A stretch of DNA of 64,000 nt from an uncultured Lachnospiraceae bacterium (GTDB lineage Bacteria > Bacillota > Clostridia > Lachnospirales > Lachnospiraceae), in assembly GCA_910587155.1 (NCBI GenBank), contig CAJULA010000004.1:62001-126000 (forward strand). The letters run 5' to 3'. The notes under the pieces are model-generated. The model searched no databases. It saw nothing but the letters and a program-made list of their open reading frames with translations, and was not told the DNA's origin. The translations under genes were made by a program, and so were the position numbers. Within the stretch, counting starts at the first letter, position 1. Every line of letters begins with the position of its first letter. Positions 15,203 through 23,050 of this stretch are shown here, piece by piece.

Positions 15203-17842
15203 TCATAAAATCTGATCTTCCAGTACACGGGCCGCCTCGGAAAGTGCCTTGTCGATTCCCGCCGGATTTTTCCCGCCGGCCTGCGCCATATTCGGCCGGC
15301 CGCCGCCGCCGCCGCCTACAATCGGCGCAATCCCCCTGATCAGATTGCCCGCATGGGCGCCCTGTTTCTGCGCGCCTTCCGTTGCCATGGCCACGATATT
15401 CACTTTGCCGCCGGTCTCGGAAATCAGTACGACCACACCCTCGCCCAGTGTTTCTTTCATCTGGTCGCCCAGCTCCCGCAGACCATTCATATCCACATCT
15501 CTGACCCGACCGGCCATCAGCTTCACACCTTTCACTTCCGTGATCTGATCGGAAGTGTCACCGAGCGCTTCTTTGGCTGCCCTGCTCTTTAACGCCTCAT
15601 TTTCGCTTTGCAGTGCTTTCATCTCAGTCAGCAGATGTCGGATCCGTTCCGCCAGGCCGCCGGGCGTGGTGCGAAGCAGTCCGGCCGCCTCTTTTACGAT
15701 TTCTTCCTGTCCGTCATAATAGCGCTGCAGTCCGCTGCCTGTCAGGGCTTCAATCCTTCTGACCCCGGCTGCCACGCCGCTCTCGGAAATAATCTTAAAG
15801 GCTGTGATCAGACCGGTATTGCTTACATGCGTGCCGCCGCAGAGCTCGATGGAAAAGTCTCCCATCCTTACAACCCGCACCGTCTCTCCGTACTTCTCAC
15901 CAAACAGCGCCATGGCCCCGGTCCCACGGGCCTCTTCCATCGTCATCTCCTTGGTAATCACGGGAAGGGCGGCCCTGATTTCTTCATTGACAATCGCCTC
16001 CACGCTGTCCAGTTCTTCTTTTGTCATCGCGGAGAAATGACTGAAGTCAAAACGCAGCCTCTCCCCGTCCACATAAGATCCGGCCTGTTCCACATGACTG
16101 CCCAGTACCATACGAAGCGCCTTCTGCAGCAGATGGGTGGCACTGTGGTTTTTACAGGTTTCCCGGCGATTATCGGTCGCTACCAGAAGCGTCACCCGCT
16201 CTCCCCGGCGCAGCATCCCCCGGCGCATCACGCCGATATGCCCTACCTTGCCGCCGCGCAGCTTCACGGTATCCCTGACTTCAAATTCCCCGTCTGCGGA
16301 GCGGATCACTCCCACATCACCGTTCTGACCGCCCATGGTGGCATAAAAAGGAGTCTCTTCCACAATAATGGTGGCATTCTCGCCTTCCATGACGCCGTCC
16401 ACAATCTCGGTTTCCGTCGTGATGACCGAAATGACGGAATCATGTTCCAGCCTGTCATAGCCTACAAATACCGATGTCACCGACGGATCAATGGACTCAT
16501 ACACAGTGGCATCCGCGCCCATATAGTTGGTCACCTTGTGCGCCGCCTGCGCCTTTGCCTTCTGCTGCTCCATGGCAGCGGCAAATCCCTCTTCATCAAT
16601 GGTAAAACCCTTTTCTTCCAGAATCTCCCTGGTCAGATCAAAAGGGAAACCATATGTGTCATAAAGCTTAAAGGCATCGGCACCGGACAGCTGCTTCTTT
16701 CCGGCCCCCGTCAGAGCAGCCTCCATTTCGGAGAGGATGGAAAGCCCCCTGTCTATCGTCTTATTGAAATTATTTTCTTCCTGCGTCAGCACACTGAAAA
16801 TAAAGTCCTTCTTTTCTTCCAGTTCCGGATAGCCGTCCCTGCTGCCTTCGATGACAGTCCTGCTCAGATCAGCCAGAAAGGCGCCCGATATCCCGAGCAG
16901 CCTGCCATGACGTGCCGCCCGGCGGATAATCTTGCGCAGCACATAGCCTCTTGACTCGTTGGAGGGCATGATGCCGTCAGATATCATAAAGGTCGCGGAG
17001 CGGATATGATCGGTGACAATACGGATGGAAACATCCCAGGCATATTCCTTCTCATACGCCTTGCCAGCCAGCTGACATACCCGTTCTCTCAGCGCCTGTA
17101 TCGTATCCACGTCAAAGATGGAATCCACATCCTGTACTACCGTCGCCAGACGCTCCAGTCCCATGCCGGTGTCTATGTTTTTCTGCACCAGCTCCGTATA
17201 GTTACCCTTTCCGTCATTCTCAAACTGGGTGAATACATTGTTCCAGATCTCGATATAGCGGTCACAATCGCATCCGACGGTACACTCCGGTCTGCCGCAT
17301 CCATATTTTTCCCCTCTGTCATAGTATACTTCGGAACAGGGCCCGCAGGGGCCGGCACCATGCTCCCAGAAGTTATCTTCCTTGCCGAAACGGAAGATCC
17401 GCTCCGGCGCGATACCAATCTCCTGATTCCAGATGGCGAACGCTTCGTCGTCCTCCTCATAGACAGAAGGGTAGAGACGATCCGGATCCAGTCCCACCAC
17501 CTGCGTCAGAAATTCCCATGTCCAGGCGATGGCCTCATGCTTGAAATAATCCCCAAAGGAAAAATTGCCAAGCATCTCAAAAAAGGTGCCGTGTCTGGCT
17601 GTCTTGCCGATATTCTCGATATCTCCGGTACGGATACATTTCTGACAGGTAGTCACCCTTCTTCTGGGCGGGATCTCCTGTCCGGTAAAATAGGGCTTTA
17701 AAGGAGCCATACCGGAATTGATCAGCAAAAGGCTGTTGTCATTTTTTGGCACCAGGGAAAAGCTTTTCATCGCCAGATGCCCTTTGCTCTCAAAAAATTC
17801 CAGAAACATTTTACGCAGTTCGTTTACGCCGTATGCTTTCAC
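15203..17842 (-). CDS. alaS: Alanyl-tRNA synthetase
   Basis: Charges tRNA-Ala with alanine. At 879 residues it is full length: a class II catalytic core with the FFESKGHLAMKSFSLVP start and the RRVTTCQKCIRTGDIENIGKT segment, the editing domain with HSATHLLQ and CGGTHVSNTG zinc/editing motifs, and the C-terminal domain with GGGGGGRPNMAQAGG. The GTG at 17842 is taken as start, because GGAGG lies eight bases before it and the protein then begins MKAYGVNELR, as in the family; a TTG five codons upstream overlaps the ribosome site. It follows glyS after a short gap, with no T-box leader between. Confidence 0.97.
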   Translation of the reverse strand: MKAYGVNELRKMFLEFFESKGHLAMKSFSLVPKNDNSLLLINSGMAPLKPYFTGQEIPPRRRVTTCQKCIRTGDIENIGKTARHGTFFEMLGNFSFGDYFKHEAIAWTWEFLTQVVGLDPDRLYPSVYEEDDEAFAIWNQEIGIAPERIFRFGKEDNFWEHGAGPCGPCSEVYYDRGEKYGCGRPECTVGCDCDRYIEIWNNVFTQFENDGKGNYTELVQKNIDTGMGLERLATVVQDVDSIFDVDTIQALRERVCQLAGKAYEKEYAWDVSIRIVTDHIRSATFMISDGIMPSNESRGYVLRKIIRRAARHGRLLGISGAFLADLSRTVIEGSRDGYPELEEKKDFIFSVLTQEENNFNKTIDRGLSILSEMEAALTGAGKKQLSGADAFKLYDTYGFPFDLTREILEEKGFTIDEEGFAAAMEQQKAKAQAAHKVTNYMGADATVYESIDPSVTSVFVGYDRLEHDSVISVITTETEIVDGVMEGENATIIVEETPFYATMGGQNGDVGVIRSADGEFEVRDTVKLRGGKVGHIGVMRRGMLRRGERVTLLVATDNRRETCKNHSATHLLQKALRMVLGSHVEQAGSYVDGERLRFDFSHFSAMTKEELDSVEAIVNEEIRAALPVITKEMTMEEARGTGAMALFGEKYGETVRVVRMGDFSIELCGGTHVSNTGLITAFKIISESGVAAGVRRIEALTGSGLQRYYDGQEEIVKEAAGLLRTTPGGLAERIRHLLTEMKALQSENEALKSRAAKEALGDTSDQITEVKGVKLMAGRVRDVDMNGLRELGDQMKETLGEGVVVLISETGGKVNIVAMATEGAQKQGAHAGNLIRGIAPIVGGGGGGRPNMAQAGGKNPAGIDKALSEAARVLEDQIL

Positions 17843-17874
17843 GTGTTTTTCCTCCAAAATGATATCTGCCAGAA

Positions 17875-19272
17875 TCAGAATACAAACTTGTCTGCAAAAT
17901 AAGCGTCCAGCTCCGCGATCTTAACGCGTTCCTGCTCCATGGAATCCCGGAAGCGGACAGTCACGCATCCGTCGGTTTCCGAATCGAAATCGTATGTAAC
18001 GCAGAAAGGCGTACCGATCTCATCCTGACGGCGGTAACGTTTGCCAATATTGCCTCTGTCATCATATTCGCAGTTATACTTCTTTGACAGCTCCATAAAT
18101 ACCTTTTCCGCTCCCGCACCCAGTTTCTTGGAAAGGGGCAGCACGCCGATCTTTACCGGAGCGATGGCCGGATGGAAATGCAGTACGGTCCGCATATCGC
18201 CGTCTCCCAGATCCTCTTCGTCATAAGCCGCACACAGGAAAGCAAGCACCACTCTGTCAGCTCCCAGAGAAGGCTCGATCACGTAAGGCACATATTTGGC
18301 ATTTTTCGTATCATCAAAATAGGACATGTCCTGCCCGGATGTATTCTGATGCTGCGTCAGGTCATAATCGGTACGATCCGCAATCCCCCACAGCTCGCCC
18401 CAGCCGATGGAAGGAAAAAGGAATTCAATATCGCTGGTGGCTTTGGAATAAAAGGCAAGTTCCGCCGGGTCATGATCTCTCACGCGCATCTCTTCTTCTT
18501 TGATGCCCAGGCTTTTCAGCCAGTTGATGCAGAATTCTTTCCAATAGGCAAACCATTCCAGATCCGTGTCAGGCTCGCAGAAAAATTCCAGTTCCATCTG
18601 TTCAAATTCTCTGGTGCGGAACGTAAAATTGCCCGGGCTGATCTCATTACGGAAGGATTTGCCGATCTGGCCGATGCCAAACGGTATCTTTTTCCGGGAA
18701 GTTCGTTGTACATTTTTAAAATTCACGAAAATCCCCTGTGCCGTCTCCGGGCGCAGATACAGCGTATCTTTGGCATCCTCCGTGACACCCTGAAACGTCT
18801 TGAACATCAGATTAAACTGACGGATATCGGTAAAATTATGCTTGCCGCAGGTCGGGCAGGGAACCTCGTGCTCCTCGATAAAACGCTTCATCTCTTCCTG
18901 ACTGAGGCCGTCCACACTGCATCCCAGTTCGATCTTATGTTCTTTGCAGAAATCTTCGATAATCTTGTCCGCGCGGAAACGCTCATGACATTCCCTGCAG
19001 TCCATCAGCGGATCCGAAAACCCGCCCAGATGCCCGCTGGCCACCCATGTCTGCGGATTCATCAAAATAGCGCAGTCCACACCTACATTATAGGGGTTTT
19101 CCATGATAAATTTCTGCCACCACGCTTTTTTCACATTATTTTTCAGTTCCACACCCAGGTTGCCGTAATCCCATGTATTTGCCAGTCCGCCATAAATATC
19201 AGAACCCGGATATACAAAACCTCTCGCCTTTGCCAGTGCGGCAATCCTTTCCAGTGTCAGTGTCTTTTCCAT
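17875..19272 (-). CDS. glyS: Glycyl-tRNA synthetase, single-chain alpha2 type
   Basis: A 465-residue class II enzyme of the eukaryote-like dimeric type, not the alpha/beta GlyQ-GlyS type. The N-terminal catalytic part starts at ARGFVYPGSDIYGG. An inserted domain has paired cysteines (CRECHERFR and CPTCGKH) that probably hold zinc. Then come RPETAQGIFVNFKN and SFRNEISPGNFTFRTREFEQ (class II motif 2) and the C-terminal anticodon-binding domain. ATG 19272 is preceded by GAGAGG at eight bases. It is the second of three closely spaced genes (lipoprotein, glyS, alaS) on this strand. Confidence 0.96.
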   Translation of the reverse strand: MEKTLTLERIAALAKARGFVYPGSDIYGGLANTWDYGNLGVELKNNVKKAWWQKFIMENPYNVGVDCAILMNPQTWVASGHLGGFSDPLMDCRECHERFRADKIIEDFCKEHKIELGCSVDGLSQEEMKRFIEEHEVPCPTCGKHNFTDIRQFNLMFKTFQGVTEDAKDTLYLRPETAQGIFVNFKNVQRTSRKKIPFGIGQIGKSFRNEISPGNFTFRTREFEQMELEFFCEPDTDLEWFAYWKEFCINWLKSLGIKEEEMRVRDHDPAELAFYSKATSDIEFLFPSIGWGELWGIADRTDYDLTQHQNTSGQDMSYFDDTKNAKYVPYVIEPSLGADRVVLAFLCAAYDEEDLGDGDMRTVLHFHPAIAPVKIGVLPLSKKLGAGAEKVFMELSKKYNCEYDDRGNIGKRYRRQDEIGTPFCVTYDFDSETDGCVTVRFRDSMEQERVKIAELDAYFADKFVF

Positions 19273-19296
19273 CTTGCTTTCCTCTCCATCCATGCT

Positions 19297-19968
19297 TTAT
19301 TTGAATACGATATAGGCAGTCTCCCTGCTGCTTCCCTCTTCCGGTCCGTCAAGTCTTGCCACATTGCTTTTGACATACTCCGCACCGCTGATATAAAGTA
19401 TCTTTCCGCTTGTCTGTACCGAGAGATGCTCTCTGGGGGGAAGCTGCGCAATCACAATATTGCGGCTGCCCATTTCCAGAAGCTGTTCTCTGCCTATGGA
19501 AGCGCCCCCGCCGTCCGCGCCTGCCTCATACAGTTCCACATCAAGATCATATCCTTCCTCATAAGCCTGCGCCACTGTCCCGTAGAAGAACGGATAGTCA
19601 TGAAAGGCGCCAAACGCCTCGCCGCTCTCGTATTCCATCACAAGAGTGACCGTTCCTTTTTTCACTTCCAGCTTTTTGACTGTGATCTGCTCTTCGCCGA
19701 GCTGCTCATTACATTCCGCCGCATTTCTCAGCACATAGTCTTTGAGGGCATCTTCCTCCCCGTACTCTCCCGCCTCAAACGCTTCCTCTGTGGTGTTGGA
19801 AAGTTTGCCGTCCTTTTTTATCTCCAGCAGATTCACGCTGCTGCCCGTATCCTGACCTGCATCCGACTCCCCACGGCCATCCCCGCTGCTCCCGCAGCCG
19901 GCAAGGGTCAGCACCGCTATCAGGAGCGGTAGCCAGAGCAGTCCTGCCGCTTTGTTTCGTTTCTTCAT
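19297..19968 (-). CDS. Lipoprotein of unknown function
   Basis: A 223-residue predicted lipoprotein with a signal sequence and lipobox LAGC at residues 22-25, then a Gly/Ser/Asp-rich spacer. The mature part is acidic, begins with a short helix-forming stretch and has a strand-rich middle (EQITVKKLEVKKGTVTLVME). I do not recognise the family. It lies between recO and glyS with gaps of 90 and 24 bases, so it is probably in the same transcript. GGAGG lies five bases before the ATG. Confidence 0.75.
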   Translation of the reverse strand: MKKRNKAAGLLWLPLLIAVLTLAGCGSSGDGRGESDAGQDTGSSVNLLEIKKDGKLSNTTEEAFEAGEYGEEDALKDYVLRNAAECNEQLGEEQITVKKLEVKKGTVTLVMEYESGEAFGAFHDYPFFYGTVAQAYEEGYDLDVELYEAGADGGGASIGREQLLEMGSRNIVIAQLPPREHLSVQTSGKILYISGAEYVKSNVARLDGPEEGSSRETAYIVFK

Positions 19969-20058
19969 AGGTTCCTCCGGTTATGTATCTGTATCTGTAT
20001 TTTGTTCAGTGTTCTATTATAACCAAATTATCACAGATTTTCAACCTGCAATTTCCCA

Positions 20059-20706
20059 TTACAGACGTTCCAGCACCTCCAGACTCTTAAACTCCCGATC
20101 CATCACCCGGCGCCGCCCCCTTCCGGCGATCTCTCCCAGAAGCGTAAGCACCCGGTCCGTCACGGTAAAGGTATAGAGATGCTCGATGGCTGTGGATACG
20201 ATAAAAGACACCGCATAGCGGGTGGATTCATCCGCGTCCATATCCTCCGGGATGCCCGGAAATTCCCCGTTGACCGCCATGGCCCGGATCTCATATATGT
20301 AGCGCACCAGCAGATTGGAAAATCTGCCGCTCTCCAATGCCCGCAGAGACTGGTACAGTAATTTGAGCATTTCTCTTTCGTCATTGTTCTCTCTCGTATA
20401 ATAATCGGCGATTTCCAGAAAGTAGATTCCGTAATAAGCGCCTTCAAAATCCATTCGCAGCCCTTCAAAATAATTGGTAATCTCCGCTTCTGTAATACTG
20501 TAGGATGTTTTTCCCGCAAACAGTCTGAACGTACCGAAAGAGAAAGGATTCGCTGCCGCGCACAGCCGACTGTTCTGCCGTCTGGCTCCCCTGGCAAATG
20601 CGGAAATCTTTCCTCTTTCTCTGGTCAGTATGGTAACACTCTTGTCATATTCGCCCACCGGTATCGTCTTTAGCACCATACCGGTCACCGCCGCAAAATC
20701 CTGCAT
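20059..20706 (-). CDS. recO: DNA repair protein RecO
   Basis: Recombination mediator that helps load RecA on gaps with RecF/RecR. From ATG 20706 (GGGAG nine bases upstream) the product is 215 residues and begins MQDFAAVTGMVLKTIPVGEYD, which is the OB-fold start of the family. The GKISAFARGARRQNSR segment and the helical C-terminal part follow. The C-terminal zinc ribbon of many RecO proteins is not visible, and the protein is at the short end for the family. An ORF extension of 30 codons upstream lacks family similarity. It follows era, the usual order in Firmicutes. Confidence 0.92.
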   Translation of the reverse strand: MQDFAAVTGMVLKTIPVGEYDKSVTILTRERGKISAFARGARRQNSRLCAAANPFSFGTFRLFAGKTSYSITEAEITNYFEGLRMDFEGAYYGIYFLEIADYYTRENNDEREMLKLLYQSLRALESGRFSNLLVRYIYEIRAMAVNGEFPGIPEDMDADESTRYAVSFIVSTAIEHLYTFTVTDRVLTLLGEIAGRGRRRVMDREFKSLEVLERL

Positions 20707-20926
20707 GTAGCTTCTCTCCCGTCCTGCCCACGGCACTTTCCCTGGCTTCTTTATCCTTAAATAAAAGATAATCCGAAATCCTGCCGGAGCAGGCAAACCG
20801 TTCCCATTCGCCTTCTGCCTTCATCTCATGCCCCCTGTCTCCTGTATGGTATTAGGGTCTGCACATTTCGTTTTTCTATGCGCCGGGACGGTTTTGTGTT
20901 CCTTCCAAATTTTTGCTGTCGTGCTT

Positions 20927-21823
20927 TTAACCCTCTTCTCTGTAGCCGAAATTTTTCAGCAGAAAGTCACTGTCACGCCAGTCTTTTTTCACCCTCACCC
21001 AAAGCTGCAGATTCACTTTACACTGCAGCATGTCTTCGATATCCGCCCGGGCCAGGGAGCCTATTTTCTTTAACATGGCGCCTCCCCTGCCGATAACAAT
21101 CCCCTTATGGGAATTTTTTTCACAAATGATGGTGGCTTCGATCTGGGCCAGCTTTTTGTGCCATTTCATACTCTCTATGGAAACCGCAATGCCGTGGGGT
21201 ATTTCATCCTGCAGACAGCGCAGGGCCTTTTCCCGGATCAGCTCCGCGGCAATCTGTCTCTGCGGCTGGTCCGTCACCGTATCTTCATCAAAAAAAGCGG
21301 GGCCTTCGGGCAGATAGTTCATAATACAGGAAAGAAGAACATCCATATTGTCTCCCCGCAGGGCGGATACCGGAACGATCTCGGCAAACTCCATTTCCCT
21401 GCGGTATGTGTCAATAAAAGGGAGGATCTCTTCTCTTTTTACCCTGTCGGTCTTATTGATCACCAGAATAACAGGGGTGTGGCATTGTTTCAGCACTTCT
21501 ATGATATGCCTCTCCCCCGCGCCGATAAATGTGGACGGCTCCACCAGCCAGAGGACCACATCGGCATCCCTGACCGTCCCCTCCGCCACATGAACCATGT
21601 AATCTCCCAGCTTGTTCCTGGCCTTATGGATACCGGGGGTATCCAGAAACACAATCTGGCCCTCCTTACCGGTATACACTGTCCGGATACGGTTTCTTGT
21701 CGTCTGCGGTTTATCTGACGTAATGGCGATCTTCTGTCCGATCAGCCGGTTCATCAGCGTGGACTTTCCCACATTGGGCCGTCCGACCAGCACTGCCACC
21801 CCTGATTTCAGCTGTTTATCCAT
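20927..21823 (-). CDS. era: GTPase Era
   Basis: A 298-residue GTPase that binds 16S rRNA and helps assemble the small ribosomal subunit. G1 GRPNVGKST (14-22), G2 region TTRNR, G3 DTPG (61-64) and G4 NKTD (123-126) are intact. The C-terminal KH domain has the typical IGRGGAMLKKIGSLARADIE segment. GGAG lies close before the ATG. Its 5' end overlaps the 3' end of the DUF4349 lipoprotein gene by eight bases, suggesting translational coupling. Confidence 0.97.
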   Translation of the reverse strand: MDKQLKSGVAVLVGRPNVGKSTLMNRLIGQKIAITSDKPQTTRNRIRTVYTGKEGQIVFLDTPGIHKARNKLGDYMVHVAEGTVRDADVVLWLVEPSTFIGAGERHIIEVLKQCHTPVILVINKTDRVKREEILPFIDTYRREMEFAEIVPVSALRGDNMDVLLSCIMNYLPEGPAFFDEDTVTDQPQRQIAAELIREKALRCLQDEIPHGIAVSIESMKWHKKLAQIEATIICEKNSHKGIVIGRGGAMLKKIGSLARADIEDMLQCKVNLQLWVRVKKDWRDSDFLLKNFGYREEG

Positions 21824-22988
21824 TCTGCTCCTCTCCGGATTCTTTCTGATCTGTCGGATCCGTCTCCTGCAGCGCTTTTTCCTCTGTCACCGCTTTTTCT
21901 CTCTGCTCATCGGTCGTCGGGATTATCTCATAATCCGTGCCTTCTTCCTGACGCATGCGCATCTCTTCCAGTTTTCTCTTTCTGTTTGCTCTGGCTGTGC
22001 TGACCTTTTTTTCTATTTTCTTTCTCAGCATTTTCAGGAAAAGCCTGAGAACAATAAGAAAGAGGATAAGAAGGACAATCCAGATCAAAAGGAAGGGAAG
22101 ATTGATGATGCAGTCAACCACAAAGTCTTCCAGCCACCAGAGCAGATTGTATACATTGCTTTCAAAACCGGAAGAAATCCTCTGCCAGATACTCTCTTCC
22201 GCTGCCGGCGTATATAGCTTTACTTCCCGGACACTGAGGCAGACCGTACTGTATGTAACCTGATTATCTATGGTGCGAAGCTGGGCTTCCAGACTTTCAA
22301 TCTGATAACGCACCTCGGAAAGGCGACTCTCGATCTCGATCAGATCTTCCACATTCTCTGCTTTCTCCAATAATTCCAGCAGACGGCTCTGCTCGGTAAT
22401 CAGAGATTTTTTATGGGTATCCAGATCGACATACTGCAATGTCACATCCTCTACCGTCTCATCCTGAAACACCACATTGGACTGGCCGGCAACCCGCTGC
22501 AGAAAACCGTCCAGAAGCTCTGCCGGCACCCTTGCCTCCATATAGGCATCTCTGGATACGCCTTCATTATAGTTGCTGGAAGTGAACTTTTCCACATAAC
22601 CGCCCAAAGCCTCGACTTCCGTGCGCAGATTTGACACAAGGATGTCAAATTCCTGCGTCTCCACCTGCATATTAACGGTTTTGATCAGCTTCTTGCCGGT
22701 CGTCTCTCTGATATTCTCCTGCCCTGCGCCCCCGGCCTGCGTCCCTTCCACGGGCTCCTCCGCCGCGACAGCCTCTTCGAATACTTCCGCTCTCTCGGCC
22801 GTCGCATTGTCATAGGCATAGCCGCCTTCATAATACCCATCCATGCCGTCGGACAGATAGCCGGCGGACGGCGCCGCACTGGTATCCGCAGCCGGCTCCG
22901 ACATCATGGAGCCTTTGCTGCCACAGGCCGTCAGCACAAGGGCTGCGGCCAATATGACAATGTACATCAATGTTATTCTCTTTTTCAT
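21816..22988 (-). CDS. DUF4349-domain lipoprotein with membrane segment and charged cytoplasmic tail
   Basis: A 390-residue protein from ATG 22988 (GAGGAG four bases upstream). It starts with a lipoprotein signal ending in LTAC, then an acidic low-complexity part, then the DUF4349 core: VNMQVETQEFD, YVEKFTSSNY, a coiled-coil LLELLEKAENVEDLIEIESRLSEV and a QVTYSTVCLSV strand. A strong membrane helix follows (about 285-315) and then a Lys/Arg/Glu-rich tail. DUF4349 function is unknown. A longer upstream ORF start would overlap the protease gene and is rejected. Confidence 0.85.
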   Translation of the reverse strand: MKKRITLMYIVILAAALVLTACGSKGSMMSEPAADTSAAPSAGYLSDGMDGYYEGGYAYDNATAERAEVFEEAVAAEEPVEGTQAGGAGQENIRETTGKKLIKTVNMQVETQEFDILVSNLRTEVEALGGYVEKFTSSNYNEGVSRDAYMEARVPAELLDGFLQRVAGQSNVVFQDETVEDVTLQYVDLDTHKKSLITEQSRLLELLEKAENVEDLIEIESRLSEVRYQIESLEAQLRTIDNQVTYSTVCLSVREVKLYTPAAEESIWQRISSGFESNVYNLLWWLEDFVVDCIINLPFLLIWIVLLILFLIVLRLFLKMLRKKIEKKVSTARANRKRKLEEMRMRQEEGTDYEIIPTTDEQREKAVTEEKALQETDPTDQKESGEEQNG

Positions 22989-23050
22989 AACGCTCCTCTT
23001 ATTTTTAGTTTCGCAGTTTGCCTTCCCCGATCGCTTACCGCCTTTTGTTT

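Noticed and set aside
17843..17874. T-box leader before alaS
   Set aside because: The gap to glyS is about 30 bases, too short for a T-box.
18172..19932. A 586-residue open frame on plus opposite glyS and the lipoprotein
   Set aside because: It lies antisense to well-supported genes and reads as a random basic, His-rich sequence.
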